A stretch of 64,000 nt of DNA from Methanobrevibacter sp. TLL-48-HuF1 (GTDB lineage Archaea > Methanobacteriota > Methanobacteria > Methanobacteriales > Methanobacteriaceae): NCBI RefSeq assembly GCF_023617305.1, contig NZ_CP081485.1:1230501-1294500 (forward strand), in the 5' to 3' direction. A model generated the notes under the pieces. The model worked only from the letters and a program-made list of their open reading frames with translations, was not told the DNA's origin and did no database searches. A program made the translations under genes and the position numbers. Within the stretch, counting starts at the first letter, position 1, and every line of letters starts with the position of its first letter. Below are positions 47,200 to 55,955 of this stretch, one piece after another.

Positions 47200-47772
47200 A
47201 TGAAAGATACAAACGAAATTGAAGAAAATAAAAAAGCTAATCCTCACACCAATTCAGTTTCTATAATTGAAATCAATGGTAATTATGGAAATTCTGAATG
47301 TGGAATTGATAAAGAGGATATACTTGATGTAATGGGCTGTAAAACAAGAAGGGAGATTATAAATCTCTTAAGGGAAGAACCAATGTTTGTAAGTGAAATT
47401 TCAAATGAACTTAACATTGGTCAAAAAGCAATCATAGAACACTTGCGGGCTATGGAAAACGTTGGAATATTAAGTTCTTCTTATAAAAAGATTGTTAGAG
47501 GTAGACCTCGTAAATATTATGATTTGGATCATGAAGTTAATATTCATATTACCATTAATAAGAACACGTTTAATGTAAACTTCAGTGAAGATATGTTAAA
47601 TACGCCCCAATTACCTTCTGGTGATGAATGGTCTAAATTATTGGATATTGAAAAAAGAATTGATAATGGTCAAACAGAAGCTATTTCAGAACTTATGAAT
47701 CAAATAAGGTTATATGATAATCTTAAAAACAGAGCAGAATATATTTTAGAGCGAACTCTTAAAAATAAATAA
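47200..47772 (+). CDS. ArsR-like winged-helix regulator next to grpE-dnaK-dnaJ
   Basis: A 190-residue protein. Residues about 1-38 are polar and probably flexible. A winged-helix domain (about 42-115) follows, with the segments MGCKTRREIINLLREEP, FVSEISNELNIGQKAIIEHL and GRPRKYYDL. The C-terminal part (about 115-190) is predicted helical and could serve for dimerisation. Archaeal heat-shock repressors such as Phr have a similar plan, and the divergent position next to grpE suggests control of the chaperones; this is inference. The start ATG is about 25 bases from the TATA box, so the mRNA is probably leaderless and the two upstream repeats are likely binding sites. Confidence 0.8.
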   Translation: MKDTNEIEENKKANPHTNSVSIIEINGNYGNSECGIDKEDILDVMGCKTRREIINLLREEPMFVSEISNELNIGQKAIIEHLRAMENVGILSSSYKKIVRGRPRKYYDLDHEVNIHITINKNTFNVNFSEDMLNTPQLPSGDEWSKLLDIEKRIDNGQTEAISELMNQIRLYDNLKNRAEYILERTLKNK

Positions 47773-48007
47773 ATTAGCTGTTGTTTGTATCTATTCTTTT
47801 TTTATTTTTTGACCTTAAAAAATATTTTATTTAAATCTGTAAGTTAATTGCAGTCAAATTTTTTGTTAAAAGAATGTATAACTTTTAGAATTATTCGAGA
47901 TAAAGAATTATAATGTTTTTATCAGATTTGAAAAGAAGATTATTGGCTATTTTTTGTGGTGTTTAAGCAGGTATGAATATTTTTGCAGGGTTAGTTTTTT
48001 GTGTTGT

Positions 48008-48154
48008 TTATTTTTCCATTTCTTTCCATCGTTTTTCAAATTCTATTTCTTTCATTAATTCTTCGTGTCTTTGTTCATTTACTTTTTCTAAATATTCTTT
48101 GTCAATACCGATGCCTCTTGTTCTCCATTCTCGTGAGAGTCTTTTAAGATTCAT
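48008..48154 (-). CDS. 48-residue charged protein, unknown function
   Basis: A short gene behind a strong ribosome-binding site (GAGGTG, 6 bases before the ATG). The product starts MNLKRLSREWRTRGIG, then is Lys/Glu-rich and probably one long helix, ending KRWKEMEK. It starts 37 bases after the stop of the proteasome-like gene in the same direction, so they are probably one operon. There is no signal peptide or metal site, and I do not recognise it. The ribosome-binding site and complete frame argue that it is real. The 235 bp from 47773 to 48007 show nothing else I can support. Confidence 0.6.
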   Translation of the reverse strand: MNLKRLSREWRTRGIGIDKEYLEKVNEQRHEELMKEIEFEKRWKEMEK

Positions 48155-48191
48155 TTTTTCACCTCATATATTAATTCATTTTTTTATTTAT

Positions 48192-49343
48192 TTAAAAATT
48201 TTTATTCATTTTTTCATCAAAAAATTGGGGATTTATCTTTGGATCAAAATAGGGATTTCTTTTTTTCCAAATAAATCCATCACCTTTGGAAATAAGGGCA
48301 ACATCAATATTTCCACCTACACTTTCTAAATTTGAATCTATTTTTCTTTTTAATGAAGTAATTTGTATCAGAGATTCTGCTAAATTTCCTATTTCTTCCC
48401 TAGGCAAAAAATCTAATGATTCAAGTATTGGAGAATAAAAATCTTTTTTTAAAGAATTAATATTATTTTTAAAGTTTTTAGTCAGCTGGTTTTTAATTTC
48501 GTTTATTTTTTCTAATTTTTCAACATTTATGTGGTCATACATATTGCAAATATAATTTTCCATAATGTTCACGAAATATTTTTTAATTTCATCTTCTAAA
48601 TTAGCATCAATTCCAGATAAATAAGTTTCAATGACATCTGTTTGGGCAAATGGAATTATTAATGTTCCAGAATAATTTAATTTTGTATCCATGTTTTGAT
48701 AAAGTAGTGTATTATTAACATTTGCGATTATATTAAATGAAACATATGATGGAAACATATCTTCTTTATTAAATCCTGCAATTAATATTCCTGTTGATAT
48801 ATTAAATATATAGGAACAAAAACATTTTTTTAAATTATTTAAATTAATTTTAGATTCATCATACTCTTTTATTATCTCTTTAAACTTTTCATTGTATTTT
48901 TCAGTTTCAAAAATATCTTTTAAAAATTCGAATATTTCTACATTAGAAAATGTTTCTATAAATTGATAAAACTCTAATTCATTACATGAGTTTCTCTGCT
49001 GATTTATCATTTGCTTAAAATTTTTCAAATGTGAATCTAGAAAGATGTTTATGTTTGTTGCTTGAGTTACTTCTGTTAGATACCTTAAAAAATCGTTTTT
49101 AATATTTATTATATTTTTTAGCTTTTTAAAGTCAGTTTTCTTAGAATATTCTTTGATTAAAGTTTCTATGGAGATATTTTCAAATTTTCCTAATCCAAAT
49201 ACCATAATTCCCATTGGGGGATCATTTGAAAGCATAAATATTTTATTAACTCCATTATATGTTTTTTTATCATTTATTGTAATTGTACTGTCCGCAGCCA
49301 GTGCTATTACATCAGTATTCATAATTATTATTTCGGATGTCAT
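48192..49343 (-). CDS. Proteasome-like Ntn-hydrolase, uncharacterised
   Basis: A 383-residue protein whose first 60 residues look like a proteasome beta subunit: M-TSEIIIMNT, then ALAADSTIT and NKIFMLS. If the initiator Met is removed, Thr2 becomes residue 1, Asp18 becomes 17 and Lys34 becomes 33, the exact catalytic Thr1/Asp17/Lys33 numbering of proteasomes. The next segment (PPMGIMVFGLG) also fits. The middle and C-terminal 250 residues are not proteasomal; they are largely helical, and the end reads GGNIDVALISKGDGFIWKK. A TATA-like TTTAAATATT about 27 bases upstream suggests a leaderless message. It is followed by the 48-residue gene. The substrate is unknown. Confidence 0.72.
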   Translation of the reverse strand: MTSEIIIMNTDVIALAADSTITINDKKTYNGVNKIFMLSNDPPMGIMVFGLGKFENISIETLIKEYSKKTDFKKLKNIINIKNDFLRYLTEVTQATNINIFLDSHLKNFKQMINQQRNSCNELEFYQFIETFSNVEIFEFLKDIFETEKYNEKFKEIIKEYDESKINLNNLKKCFCSYIFNISTGILIAGFNKEDMFPSYVSFNIIANVNNTLLYQNMDTKLNYSGTLIIPFAQTDVIETYLSGIDANLEDEIKKYFVNIMENYICNMYDHINVEKLEKINEIKNQLTKNFKNNINSLKKDFYSPILESLDFLPREEIGNLAESLIQITSLKRKIDSNLESVGGNIDVALISKGDGFIWKKRNPYFDPKINPQFFDEKMNKNF

Positions 49344-49428
49344 ATTTGAACATATAATCTGAATAATATTTAAAGTTTGTTTAAGTTATTTTGAAAAAAT
49401 TAGTTAATCATGTAAAAATTACATGAAA

Positions 49429-51678
49429 TTATAAAATTGTTTTAGCTACAATAGCCTGACCTAATGAAACAGATCCGTCACCGGCACATGTGTTCTTATG
49501 CTGAATAAAGTTATATCCGTTTTTCTCAATGTAATTTTTACAGGTATTGGTTATTGCTTCATTGTAAAAGACACCTCCGGTAGCCCCAATGTCGAAAATA
49601 CCTTTTTTATCTGCACTTTCAATAGCTATTTGGGACAGTCCTTTTGCTATTGCATTTTGAGCAGCATTTGCAATATCTGCTTTATTTTCTCCTTTTTGAT
49701 ATAATCTGACAACTTCACGGAGGATTTCACGGGTATTTAATACATTATCTTTGATTTCAAATGGAATTTCGAGATCATTTTTGGAGTAATATGCAACAGA
49801 TTCCAATTTCATTGAACATTCTCCTTCATATGTTCTGGTATTGCATATTTTCAGAGCTGCTGAAACAGAGTCCAATACTCTTCCGGTACTTGTTGTTAAT
49901 CCGACGTTGATTTCTGCTTCCAATTGCTTGTAAATATTTTTGATTTCCATTTCTCCGTATTTGAAGTAATCAACATAATTGCCAATTAATTCTTCATCAT
50001 CTAAAATACTTAAAAGCATTCTTATTGGGTGTTTGGTTGCCATATCTCCACCAGGCATTTTATGTGGCTGCAGGTGACCTAATCTTTCAAAATTGTTAAT
50101 GTCGGTGTATAATATTTCTCCGCCCCAGCTTGTGTTGTCACTTCCATAGCCTACACCGTCTGCAGCTATTACAATCATTTCATCAAGACCGTAATCATTA
50201 GCCAGTGCAACACTATGTGCATGATGGTGCTGCACACCTATTACATCACACTCAAATTCATCACCGAATTCATGAGCTAGTTTTGTTGTAAAGAAATGTG
50301 GATGCAAATCACATGCAATTGCATCAAAGTCCTTTATTTTAGTGATTCTTTCCATATTTTCAATAGCTTCTTTCATGAAGTTTAAAGTTTTTAATTTGTT
50401 TGTATTTCCTATATGCTGGGAAGGATAGCACATATTGTCTTTAGCTATTGCAAATGTAACATCAAGCTCGGGGCCTAAGGCAAGTACATTTAAATCATTT
50501 ACTTCATAATTGATTTTATAGGGCTCAGGAGTATAACCTCTGGATCTGCGAATAAATGAAAGAGCATCATTTCTAAATCGGATAACTGAATCATCACATC
50601 TGTTTAAAATTCTGCGGTTATGGATTAAAGAATAGTCTGAAATTCCGTCTAAATTCAGAATTTCTGTATTTGTAATCATCATAGGCTCCCCGGGAGTATT
50701 GGCTGAGGTCATTATATATGTATCAATGTCTCCTTCATCAAAAAGCAGATAATGCATTGGAGAGTAGGGTAACATAACTCCGATATTGTGCAAACCGGGA
50801 GCTAATGACTCTGGGAAGTTATAATTATTGTTTTTCTTTAAAACTACAATAGGTCTTTTATTTGAAGTTATTGTAGCTATTTCATTATCAGTTAATCTGG
50901 CATAATTTTTAACACAGGATAAATCTTCACTCATAACAGCAAAAGCCTGATTTGGACGATTCAGGCGTTTTCTTAATTCTTTAATGGTTTTGTCATTATA
51001 TGCATCAGCTGCTAAATGAGTTCCGCCGATTCCTTTAATGGATATAATTTTACCTTCTTTCAGTTTATCTGTAGCTATTTTAATGGGGTTATCACTGTCT
51101 ATTTCTTCTGATCCTTTATATATCTTCATTTGAGGTCCGCAGTCACTGCAGCAAATGGCTTCACCGTGATAACGTCTGTTTAAAGGTTCGCTATATTCCT
51201 TAAGGCAGCTGTTGCATAATGGAAATTCATCCATTGAAGTTCTAACTCTGTCATAAGGAACACTGTCAATAACTGTAAATCTGGGACCGCAGTCAGTACA
51301 TGCATTAAAAGGATATTTATAACGTCTGTCTTTCGGATTTCTTATTTCATTAAGACAGCTGTCACAGATAGCTATATCTGGAGGTATTACAGATACTCCT
51401 GAAAATTCATCTGAACTTTCAATTATTGTAAAATCATCAAAACCTTCAACAGCAATATCTTCTGTTTTCATTGAGTCTATTTTAGCTATTGGGGGCAATT
51501 CTTTAGGTAATCTCTCAATAAATAAGTCAATATTTTCTCCTTCAAGAATTATCTCAACTACATTTCCTAAATTTCTTACATGTCCGTTTAAATTCAAATC
51601 TTTTGCAAGTCTGTAAATATAAGGTCTGAATCCTACACCCTGAACAATTCCCTGAGTTAAAATCTTTTTTGCCATCAT
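49429..51678 (-). CDS. hypF: Carbamoyltransferase HypF ([NiFe] hydrogenase maturation)
   Basis: HypF makes the carbamoyl-thiol on HypE from which the cyanide ligands of [NiFe] hydrogenases derive. All domains are present in order: acylphosphatase (about 1-90, GIVQGVGFRPYIYRLA), paired zinc fingers (CDSCLNEI/CTDCGPRF and CNSCLKEY/CCSDCGP, about 105-185), a YrdC-like domain (about 195-385) and the Kae1/HypF C-terminal domain with GVQHHHAHSVAL. A TTG at 51684 is possible; I chose ATG 51678 (ATG 51675 is equally likely). It is divergent from larB. The frh hydrogenase in this window is one expected client. Confidence 0.96.
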   Translation of the reverse strand: MMAKKILTQGIVQGVGFRPYIYRLAKDLNLNGHVRNLGNVVEIILEGENIDLFIERLPKELPPIAKIDSMKTEDIAVEGFDDFTIIESSDEFSGVSVIPPDIAICDSCLNEIRNPKDRRYKYPFNACTDCGPRFTVIDSVPYDRVRTSMDEFPLCNSCLKEYSEPLNRRYHGEAICCSDCGPQMKIYKGSEEIDSDNPIKIATDKLKEGKIISIKGIGGTHLAADAYNDKTIKELRKRLNRPNQAFAVMSEDLSCVKNYARLTDNEIATITSNKRPIVVLKKNNNYNFPESLAPGLHNIGVMLPYSPMHYLLFDEGDIDTYIMTSANTPGEPMMITNTEILNLDGISDYSLIHNRRILNRCDDSVIRFRNDALSFIRRSRGYTPEPYKINYEVNDLNVLALGPELDVTFAIAKDNMCYPSQHIGNTNKLKTLNFMKEAIENMERITKIKDFDAIACDLHPHFFTTKLAHEFGDEFECDVIGVQHHHAHSVALANDYGLDEMIVIAADGVGYGSDNTSWGGEILYTDINNFERLGHLQPHKMPGGDMATKHPIRMLLSILDDEELIGNYVDYFKYGEMEIKNIYKQLEAEINVGLTTSTGRVLDSVSAALKICNTRTYEGECSMKLESVAYYSKNDLEIPFEIKDNVLNTREILREVVRLYQKGENKADIANAAQNAIAKGLSQIAIESADKKGIFDIGATGGVFYNEAITNTCKNYIEKNGYNFIQHKNTCAGDGSVSLGQAIVAKTIL

Positions 51679-51727
51679 AGTCAATATATATTTAAATATA
51701 ATTATTGTATAAAATAGTTATGATAAT

Positions 51728-52489
51728 ATGAGAGAAATTCTTGAAAAGTTAATCAATGAAGAAATTGGTATTGAAGAATGTGAAAGACTTTTAAAGGCAG
51801 ATACTATTTTAGAATTTGATGAAGTTGCTAAATTTGACAAATCACGCTCTTCAAGAACAGGCTTTCCAGAAGCAGTTTTTTCTCCAAGTAAAGATTACGG
51901 AGATCTCTTATTGATACTCAAAAATTATTTGGATAGTGAAAATCCTGAAAATCTGATTGTAACTAAATTATCTTCAGAAAGATATGAAAAATTAGCTAAT
52001 GATTTGGATTTGGACGGGTTTAAATTAAACTATAATAAAAGAGCTCAGATACTGGTAATCAGAAATAAAGAGGTTCCTAAAACATTAGGAAAAGTAGGTA
52101 TTATAACTGCAGGAACATCAGATATAAATATTGCAGAAGAAGCACGGGTAATAGTTGAAGAAGGAGGATGTGAAGCAATAACTTCTTATGATATTGGTGT
52201 AGCCGGGATTCACAGATTATTTCCCCAAATAGCACACATGATTAAAGAAGGTGTGGAAGTATTAATTGTCTGTGCAGGAATGGAAGGTGCTTTGCCTTCT
52301 GTTGTAGCTGGTTTGGTTGATATTCCGGTTATTGGCGTTCCAACATCTGTTGGCTATGGCGTAGGTGAAGGGGGAGTTGTTGCTTTAAACGCGATGCTTC
52401 AGTCATGTGCTCCGGGAATAGCAGTTGTAAACATTGATAATGGATTTGGTGCAGGTGTATTTGCTCTAACTATAATAAAAGGTAGATAA
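51728..52489 (+). CDS. larB: LarB-type carboxylase (nickel-pincer cofactor family)
   Basis: A 253-residue protein with a PurE-like C-terminal domain (about 115-253: GIITAGTSDINIAEEARVI, CAGMEGALPSVVAGL, GVPTSVGYGVGEGG). Characterised LarB carboxylates and hydrolyses nicotinic acid adenine dinucleotide at the first step of nickel-pincer nucleotide synthesis. The family is widespread in archaea. The ATG is about 25 bases after a TATA-like sequence, so the transcript may be leaderless. The GNAT gene begins directly after its stop. No larC or larE is visible in this window, so the role here is family-based. Confidence 0.88.
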   Translation: MREILEKLINEEIGIEECERLLKADTILEFDEVAKFDKSRSSRTGFPEAVFSPSKDYGDLLLILKNYLDSENPENLIVTKLSSERYEKLANDLDLDGFKLNYNKRAQILVIRNKEVPKTLGKVGIITAGTSDINIAEEARVIVEEGGCEAITSYDIGVAGIHRLFPQIAHMIKEGVEVLIVCAGMEGALPSVVAGLVDIPVIGVPTSVGYGVGEGGVVALNAMLQSCAPGIAVVNIDNGFGAGVFALTIIKGR

Positions 52490-52490
52490 A

Positions 52491-53060
52491 TTGATTTATG
52501 AAACATTCAATCCCTCTAAACATGATTCCAGAAAAGTAGCTAAACTGATTTATGATGTTGATTTCAGAACATTTGATTTGCTTTTTAAAAGTTCTGACAA
52601 AGCTATTTCAACAATTGAAAAACAGTTAAAAAAGGAAGAATCATTTGATGATACTAAAGTTGTTTTGGATGAGAATAATAATGTTATTGGTTTATTGATA
52701 TTTTGGATTTCTAAAAAACCAGCATTTTATCATAGTTTGAAGACAGTCAGTTTAAAATTGCTTATTGTTGATATTTTAGACTATTTTGTATTGTGTGATG
52801 TAGAAAAAGGAGATTTTCATGTTGCAGAGCTAGCTATTGATGAGTCTCAAAGAGGAAAAGGTTTAGGCAGTAAAGTTTTAAATGATGTAATTGACTATGC
52901 TAAAAAAAATAATCTAAAAAGAGTAACCCTTGATGCAGATTTTAGAAACACAGGTGCCAAATCATTATATGAAAGAATGGGATTTAGAGAATTCAATAAA
53001 AAAAGAGTTAAAATAGGAAGTTTTGAACGTGGAATGCATAATATGGAACTTAAATTATAA
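52491..53060 (+). CDS. GNAT-family N-acetyltransferase
   Basis: A 189-residue GNAT protein. The acetyl-CoA-binding P-loop reads RGKGLGSKVL (about 123-132), preceded by the beta-strand VAELAID and followed by LYERMGFREF. It starts with TTG one base after the larB stop, so it is translationally coupled to larB. The N-terminal half is divergent and gives no substrate clue. It ends two bases before the convergent hisE. Confidence 0.88.
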   Translation: MIYETFNPSKHDSRKVAKLIYDVDFRTFDLLFKSSDKAISTIEKQLKKEESFDDTKVVLDENNNVIGLLIFWISKKPAFYHSLKTVSLKLLIVDILDYFVLCDVEKGDFHVAELAIDESQRGKGLGSKVLNDVIDYAKKNNLKRVTLDADFRNTGAKSLYERMGFREFNKKRVKIGSFERGMHNMELKL

Positions 53061-53062
53061 GT

Positions 53063-53353
53063 TCAATGCCTTCTACGTGCAAATTCTTCAAAAATTTCAT
53101 CTATTTCTATTCCTTTGTAAACAAGGATAAGCAAAGTGTGGAATATTAAATCAACAGATTCATAAACTAAATTTTCATCATTTTTAGCAGCAAGCAGTAC
53201 TTCACCACATTCTTCTGCTACTTTTTCAAGTATTTTATCTTCTGCTTTTTTATCACTGTCTTGCATTATTTTAGAAGTGTATGAATCAATAGGATTGTCT
53301 CTTCTTTCTTCTAAAACTTTATAAACTTCTCTAATAATTTCATCTGATGCCAT
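53063..53353 (-). CDS. hisE: Phosphoribosyl-ATP pyrophosphatase
   Basis: HisE (96 residues) hydrolyses phosphoribosyl-ATP to phosphoribosyl-AMP at step 2 of histidine synthesis. The all-alpha NTP-pyrophosphohydrolase signature is clear: a positive Arg pair in LEERRDNP, then [12 protein letters not shown] with metal-binding Glu residues and [13 protein letters not shown]. It is a stand-alone domain, not fused to HisI. Its ATG abuts the stop of the CBS-ParB gene, so the two genes share a transcript. The functional link between them is not obvious. Confidence 0.94.
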   Translation of the reverse strand: MASDEIIREVYKVLEERRDNPIDSYTSKIMQDSDKKAEDKILEKVAEECGEVLLAAKNDENLVYESVDLIFHTLLILVYKGIEIDEIFEEFARRRH

Positions 53354-54154
53354 TTAATCACTTTTCTCGTTATCTTGTATACTTTCTGTAATAGCTATTA
53401 ATGGATGTTTGTCGTCATCAATAATCTCAATATCGTCAAATGTTGTTATTCCAGCTTTATCTGCTGTTTTTTCTAAGCCTAAACGAATATCTTTACCTAA
53501 ATCAATAACATATGCATCGATTGTTTTACAGCCTAACTGTTTTGCAGCTACTGTTCTGTGATGTCCGTCTACTAAAATCCATCTGTCTCCAGTTTTAACA
53601 ACAATTGCAGGTTCAGCTAATCCCATTTTAAGTTCATATGTTCTTCCTTCAAGTTCATCAGCATAAACTCTGTCCTGAGTAGGCCTTATTTTATCAGTGT
53701 CAACTTGCATATGTTTCAAAGTACTTTTGATACCATATAATTGATCCATAGTACTTTTAAAGTAATCTACTTTATTCGGGGTGGAACGTTCAATATGTGA
53801 ACGAACCATATCTGTGTTTGTAATAATGCCTACAATTTCACCTTTTTCATTAATGACTGGCATTCTGGAGATTCCTCGTCTGAACATTACTCTGGAAGCA
53901 TCATTTATACTTAAATTTTCATTAGCTACTACTAATTTTGTACTCATTAGTTCTGAGACATGGTCTGCCCAGTCTTTTACTACAATATCAAAAGAGGTTA
54001 CCATTCCGACCAGTTTGTTGTTTTCTACTACCGGATAGCTATTGTGATCGCTTTCTTTCATTAATTTAATAACTTCTGATGTTGTTGTTTGCGGTGATAC
54101 AGTAACAACATTTTTAGTCATATAATCTTTAACTAATGACTTGCTTTTAGCCAT
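53354..54154 (-). CDS. CBS-domain protein with ParB-like C-terminal domain
   Basis: A 266-residue protein. Two CBS repeats fill residues about 8-120 (MTKNVVTVSPQTTTSEVI and MSTKLVVANENLSINDAS mark the repeats). A ParB/sulfiredoxin-like domain (about 140-230) then contains VDGHHRTVAAKQLG, the typical nucleotide-handling loop. CBS pairs usually sense adenosine nucleotides. The enzymatic role of the ParB-like part is unknown; related domains use nucleoside triphosphates for kinase or nuclease reactions. AGGAGGT precedes the ATG. It lies between gatB and hisE, all on the minus strand. Confidence 0.85.
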   Translation of the reverse strand: MAKSKSLVKDYMTKNVVTVSPQTTTSEVIKLMKESDHNSYPVVENNKLVGMVTSFDIVVKDWADHVSELMSTKLVVANENLSINDASRVMFRRGISRMPVINEKGEIVGIITNTDMVRSHIERSTPNKVDYFKSTMDQLYGIKSTLKHMQVDTDKIRPTQDRVYADELEGRTYELKMGLAEPAIVVKTGDRWILVDGHHRTVAAKQLGCKTIDAYVIDLGKDIRLGLEKTADKAGITTFDDIEIIDDDKHPLIAITESIQDNEKSD

Positions 54155-54168
54155 AGTTTACCTCCTGT

Positions 54169-55521
54169 TTATTCTATGTTTTCTTTTAAGATTTTAACAG
54201 TTTCTCCAGGGTCTGCTTTTCCTCTTGTTAATTTCATAACTTGTCCAACAAGGAAATTAAGTGAAGCTTTTTGTCCTTCTAAATAATCATTTACTGCTTT
54301 TGGATTTTCATCAATAGCCTGTTTTGCTGCAGCTATTACTTCATCATCTTTTACAACACCCAATAAACCTAATTCTTCAGCTATTGCTTTTGGAGTTTGT
54401 TTATTGTTTGGCATATGCTCAATGATTCTTTGCCCTGCTTTTGTGGTTATTTCTTTGTTTTGAAGCATTTTTAAAAGTTCTACAATGTCTTCAACCAATA
54501 TTCCACTATCTGCAAAATCAAGTTTGTTGTAGGATAATACTCTTTTAAGTTCATCTCTCATCCACATTGAAGCAAATTTGGAATCAATTTGTTTAGCTAC
54601 TTCTTCATAAGCTATAGCTAAGTCAAGTTCGGAAGTTAATACTTTAGCAGATTCTGCATCAATTCCATATTCTTCAGTAAATCTTTTTACTTTATTATGT
54701 GGTGCTTCAGGCATTATTTCTAAAACATTTTCAATTTGAGCATCGGAGATTTCCATTGGTGGTAAATCGGGATCAGGAATGAATCTGTAATCATCAGCAT
54801 CTTCTTTTAACCTCATACCTACTGTAATCATTTGAGATTCAAGGTATGCACGTGTTTCTTGTTTGATTTCGACACCTCTCTTCATAAGGTTTTTTTGTCT
54901 AACAAGCTCAAATTTCAATGCTTTATAAGCTCCTTTAATGGAGTTGATGTTTTTCATTTCTACTCTGTTTCCACCTTCTATAGAGATGTTTACATCAGCA
55001 CGCATAGTACCTTCTCCACGAGCCCCTCCACTATATTGCAATACACGAATAAGCTCTTTTAAAAAGGTTCTTGCTTCTTCAGGAGATTTTATATCTGGTT
55101 CTGTAACAATTTCAATTAATGGAATTCCGGAACGGTTAAAATCAACAGTACCTCTGTCAGGTTTGTATTGACCCGGATCTTCTTCCATATGGATTTCTCT
55201 AATTCTAACTCCATTTAATTCTCCTTCATAACCGATAGGTACTGAAGTTCTTTGGTATCCTGAAGGTAAATCAGGATAATCATAATGTTTTCTCATAAAG
55301 TAGGTAAAACCTTTATCGATTTTACAGTTAAGCATTAAAGAAATCATTAATGCATTTTCAATTGCTTTTTCATTTGTTGGATATGGTTTGGCACCTGGTT
55401 GATTTAAACAAACCGGACAAATGTTTGAGTTTGCTGGTGCTTCCTTATAATTTGTTGGACAATCACAAAATAATTTTGATTCAGTTTCTAATTGTACGTG
55501 GATTTCAAGTCCACACATCAT
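54169..55521 (-). CDS. gatB: Aspartyl/glutamyl-tRNA amidotransferase subunit B
   Basis: GatB activates misacylated Glu-tRNA(Gln) or Asp-tRNA(Asn) for amidation. The kinase-like cradle begins MMCGLEIHVQLETESKLFC, followed by the Cys-rich CPTNYKEA..NSNICPVC and RKHYDYPDLPSGYQ. A helical tail domain forms the last 150 residues (YqeY-like). Start choice is uncertain. ATG 55521 gives the expected N-terminus but has no well-placed ribosome-binding site. The GGAGGA at 55540-55545 is spaced 6 bases from an ATT at 55533 and 18 bases from the ATG. An upstream ATG at 55563 would put the ribosome-binding site inside the gene. Confidence 0.93.
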   Translation of the reverse strand: MMCGLEIHVQLETESKLFCDCPTNYKEAPANSNICPVCLNQPGAKPYPTNEKAIENALMISLMLNCKIDKGFTYFMRKHYDYPDLPSGYQRTSVPIGYEGELNGVRIREIHMEEDPGQYKPDRGTVDFNRSGIPLIEIVTEPDIKSPEEARTFLKELIRVLQYSGGARGEGTMRADVNISIEGGNRVEMKNINSIKGAYKALKFELVRQKNLMKRGVEIKQETRAYLESQMITVGMRLKEDADDYRFIPDPDLPPMEISDAQIENVLEIMPEAPHNKVKRFTEEYGIDAESAKVLTSELDLAIAYEEVAKQIDSKFASMWMRDELKRVLSYNKLDFADSGILVEDIVELLKMLQNKEITTKAGQRIIEHMPNNKQTPKAIAEELGLLGVVKDDEVIAAAKQAIDENPKAVNDYLEGQKASLNFLVGQVMKLTRGKADPGETVKILKENIE

Positions 55522-55622
55522 ATTGACACTAATAATAATTCCTCCAATTTTTTGGAAAATCAAAATAGATTTATATTATGTAAGTATTTATAATAATAGA
55601 TTAATAAATATTTGTGATTTTT

Positions 55623-55955
55623 ATGTCTGATGAAGTTTTATTTACACAAAAATTAGTATCAAAAGATAATGATAATAAAGTAAATATTGAGTGGATTGTT
55701 GAAAACAATACTGGTGAATTAATAGAAGATGTGTTGGCATTATCTCAATGTTATACTCATGATTTTGGAAACTTTGAGGATGGTGAAGTTAAATCAATCA
55801 GTTTTGATGTAGAACTTCCATCTACGGAAAGTTTAAAAATGGATTTTGGTGATGATGCAGTAATTCCGGATAAAATTACATTTGGTGGTGCTTCTTTAAC
55901 TTATTTAGCTAATGGAGTTTCTTTTAAAACAAAATCTAACATATTAGAAATTTAA
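55623..55955 (+). CDS. Small hypothetical protein, beta-rich
   Basis: About 110 residues starting MSDEVLFTQKLVSKDND. GTG at 55614 is in frame, but ATG 55623 is the better start. The sequence alternates hydrophobic and polar residues as expected for a beta-sandwich and is acidic, with no signal peptide, Cys motif or catalytic signature. It is divergent from gatB and its end overlaps the convergent radical SAM gene by 4 bases. I do not recognise the family. Confidence 0.65.
   Translation: MSDEVLFTQKLVSKDNDNKVNIEWIVENNTGELIEDVLALSQCYTHDFGNFEDGEVKSISFDVELPSTESLKMDFGDDAVIPDKITFGGASLTYLANGVSFKTKSNILEI

Noticed and set aside
47973-48329. Plus-strand open frame of 118 codons
   Set aside because: It lies antisense to the 48-residue gene and the end of the proteasome-like gene, is Phe/Ser-rich as shadows in AT-rich DNA are, and has no ribosome-binding site.
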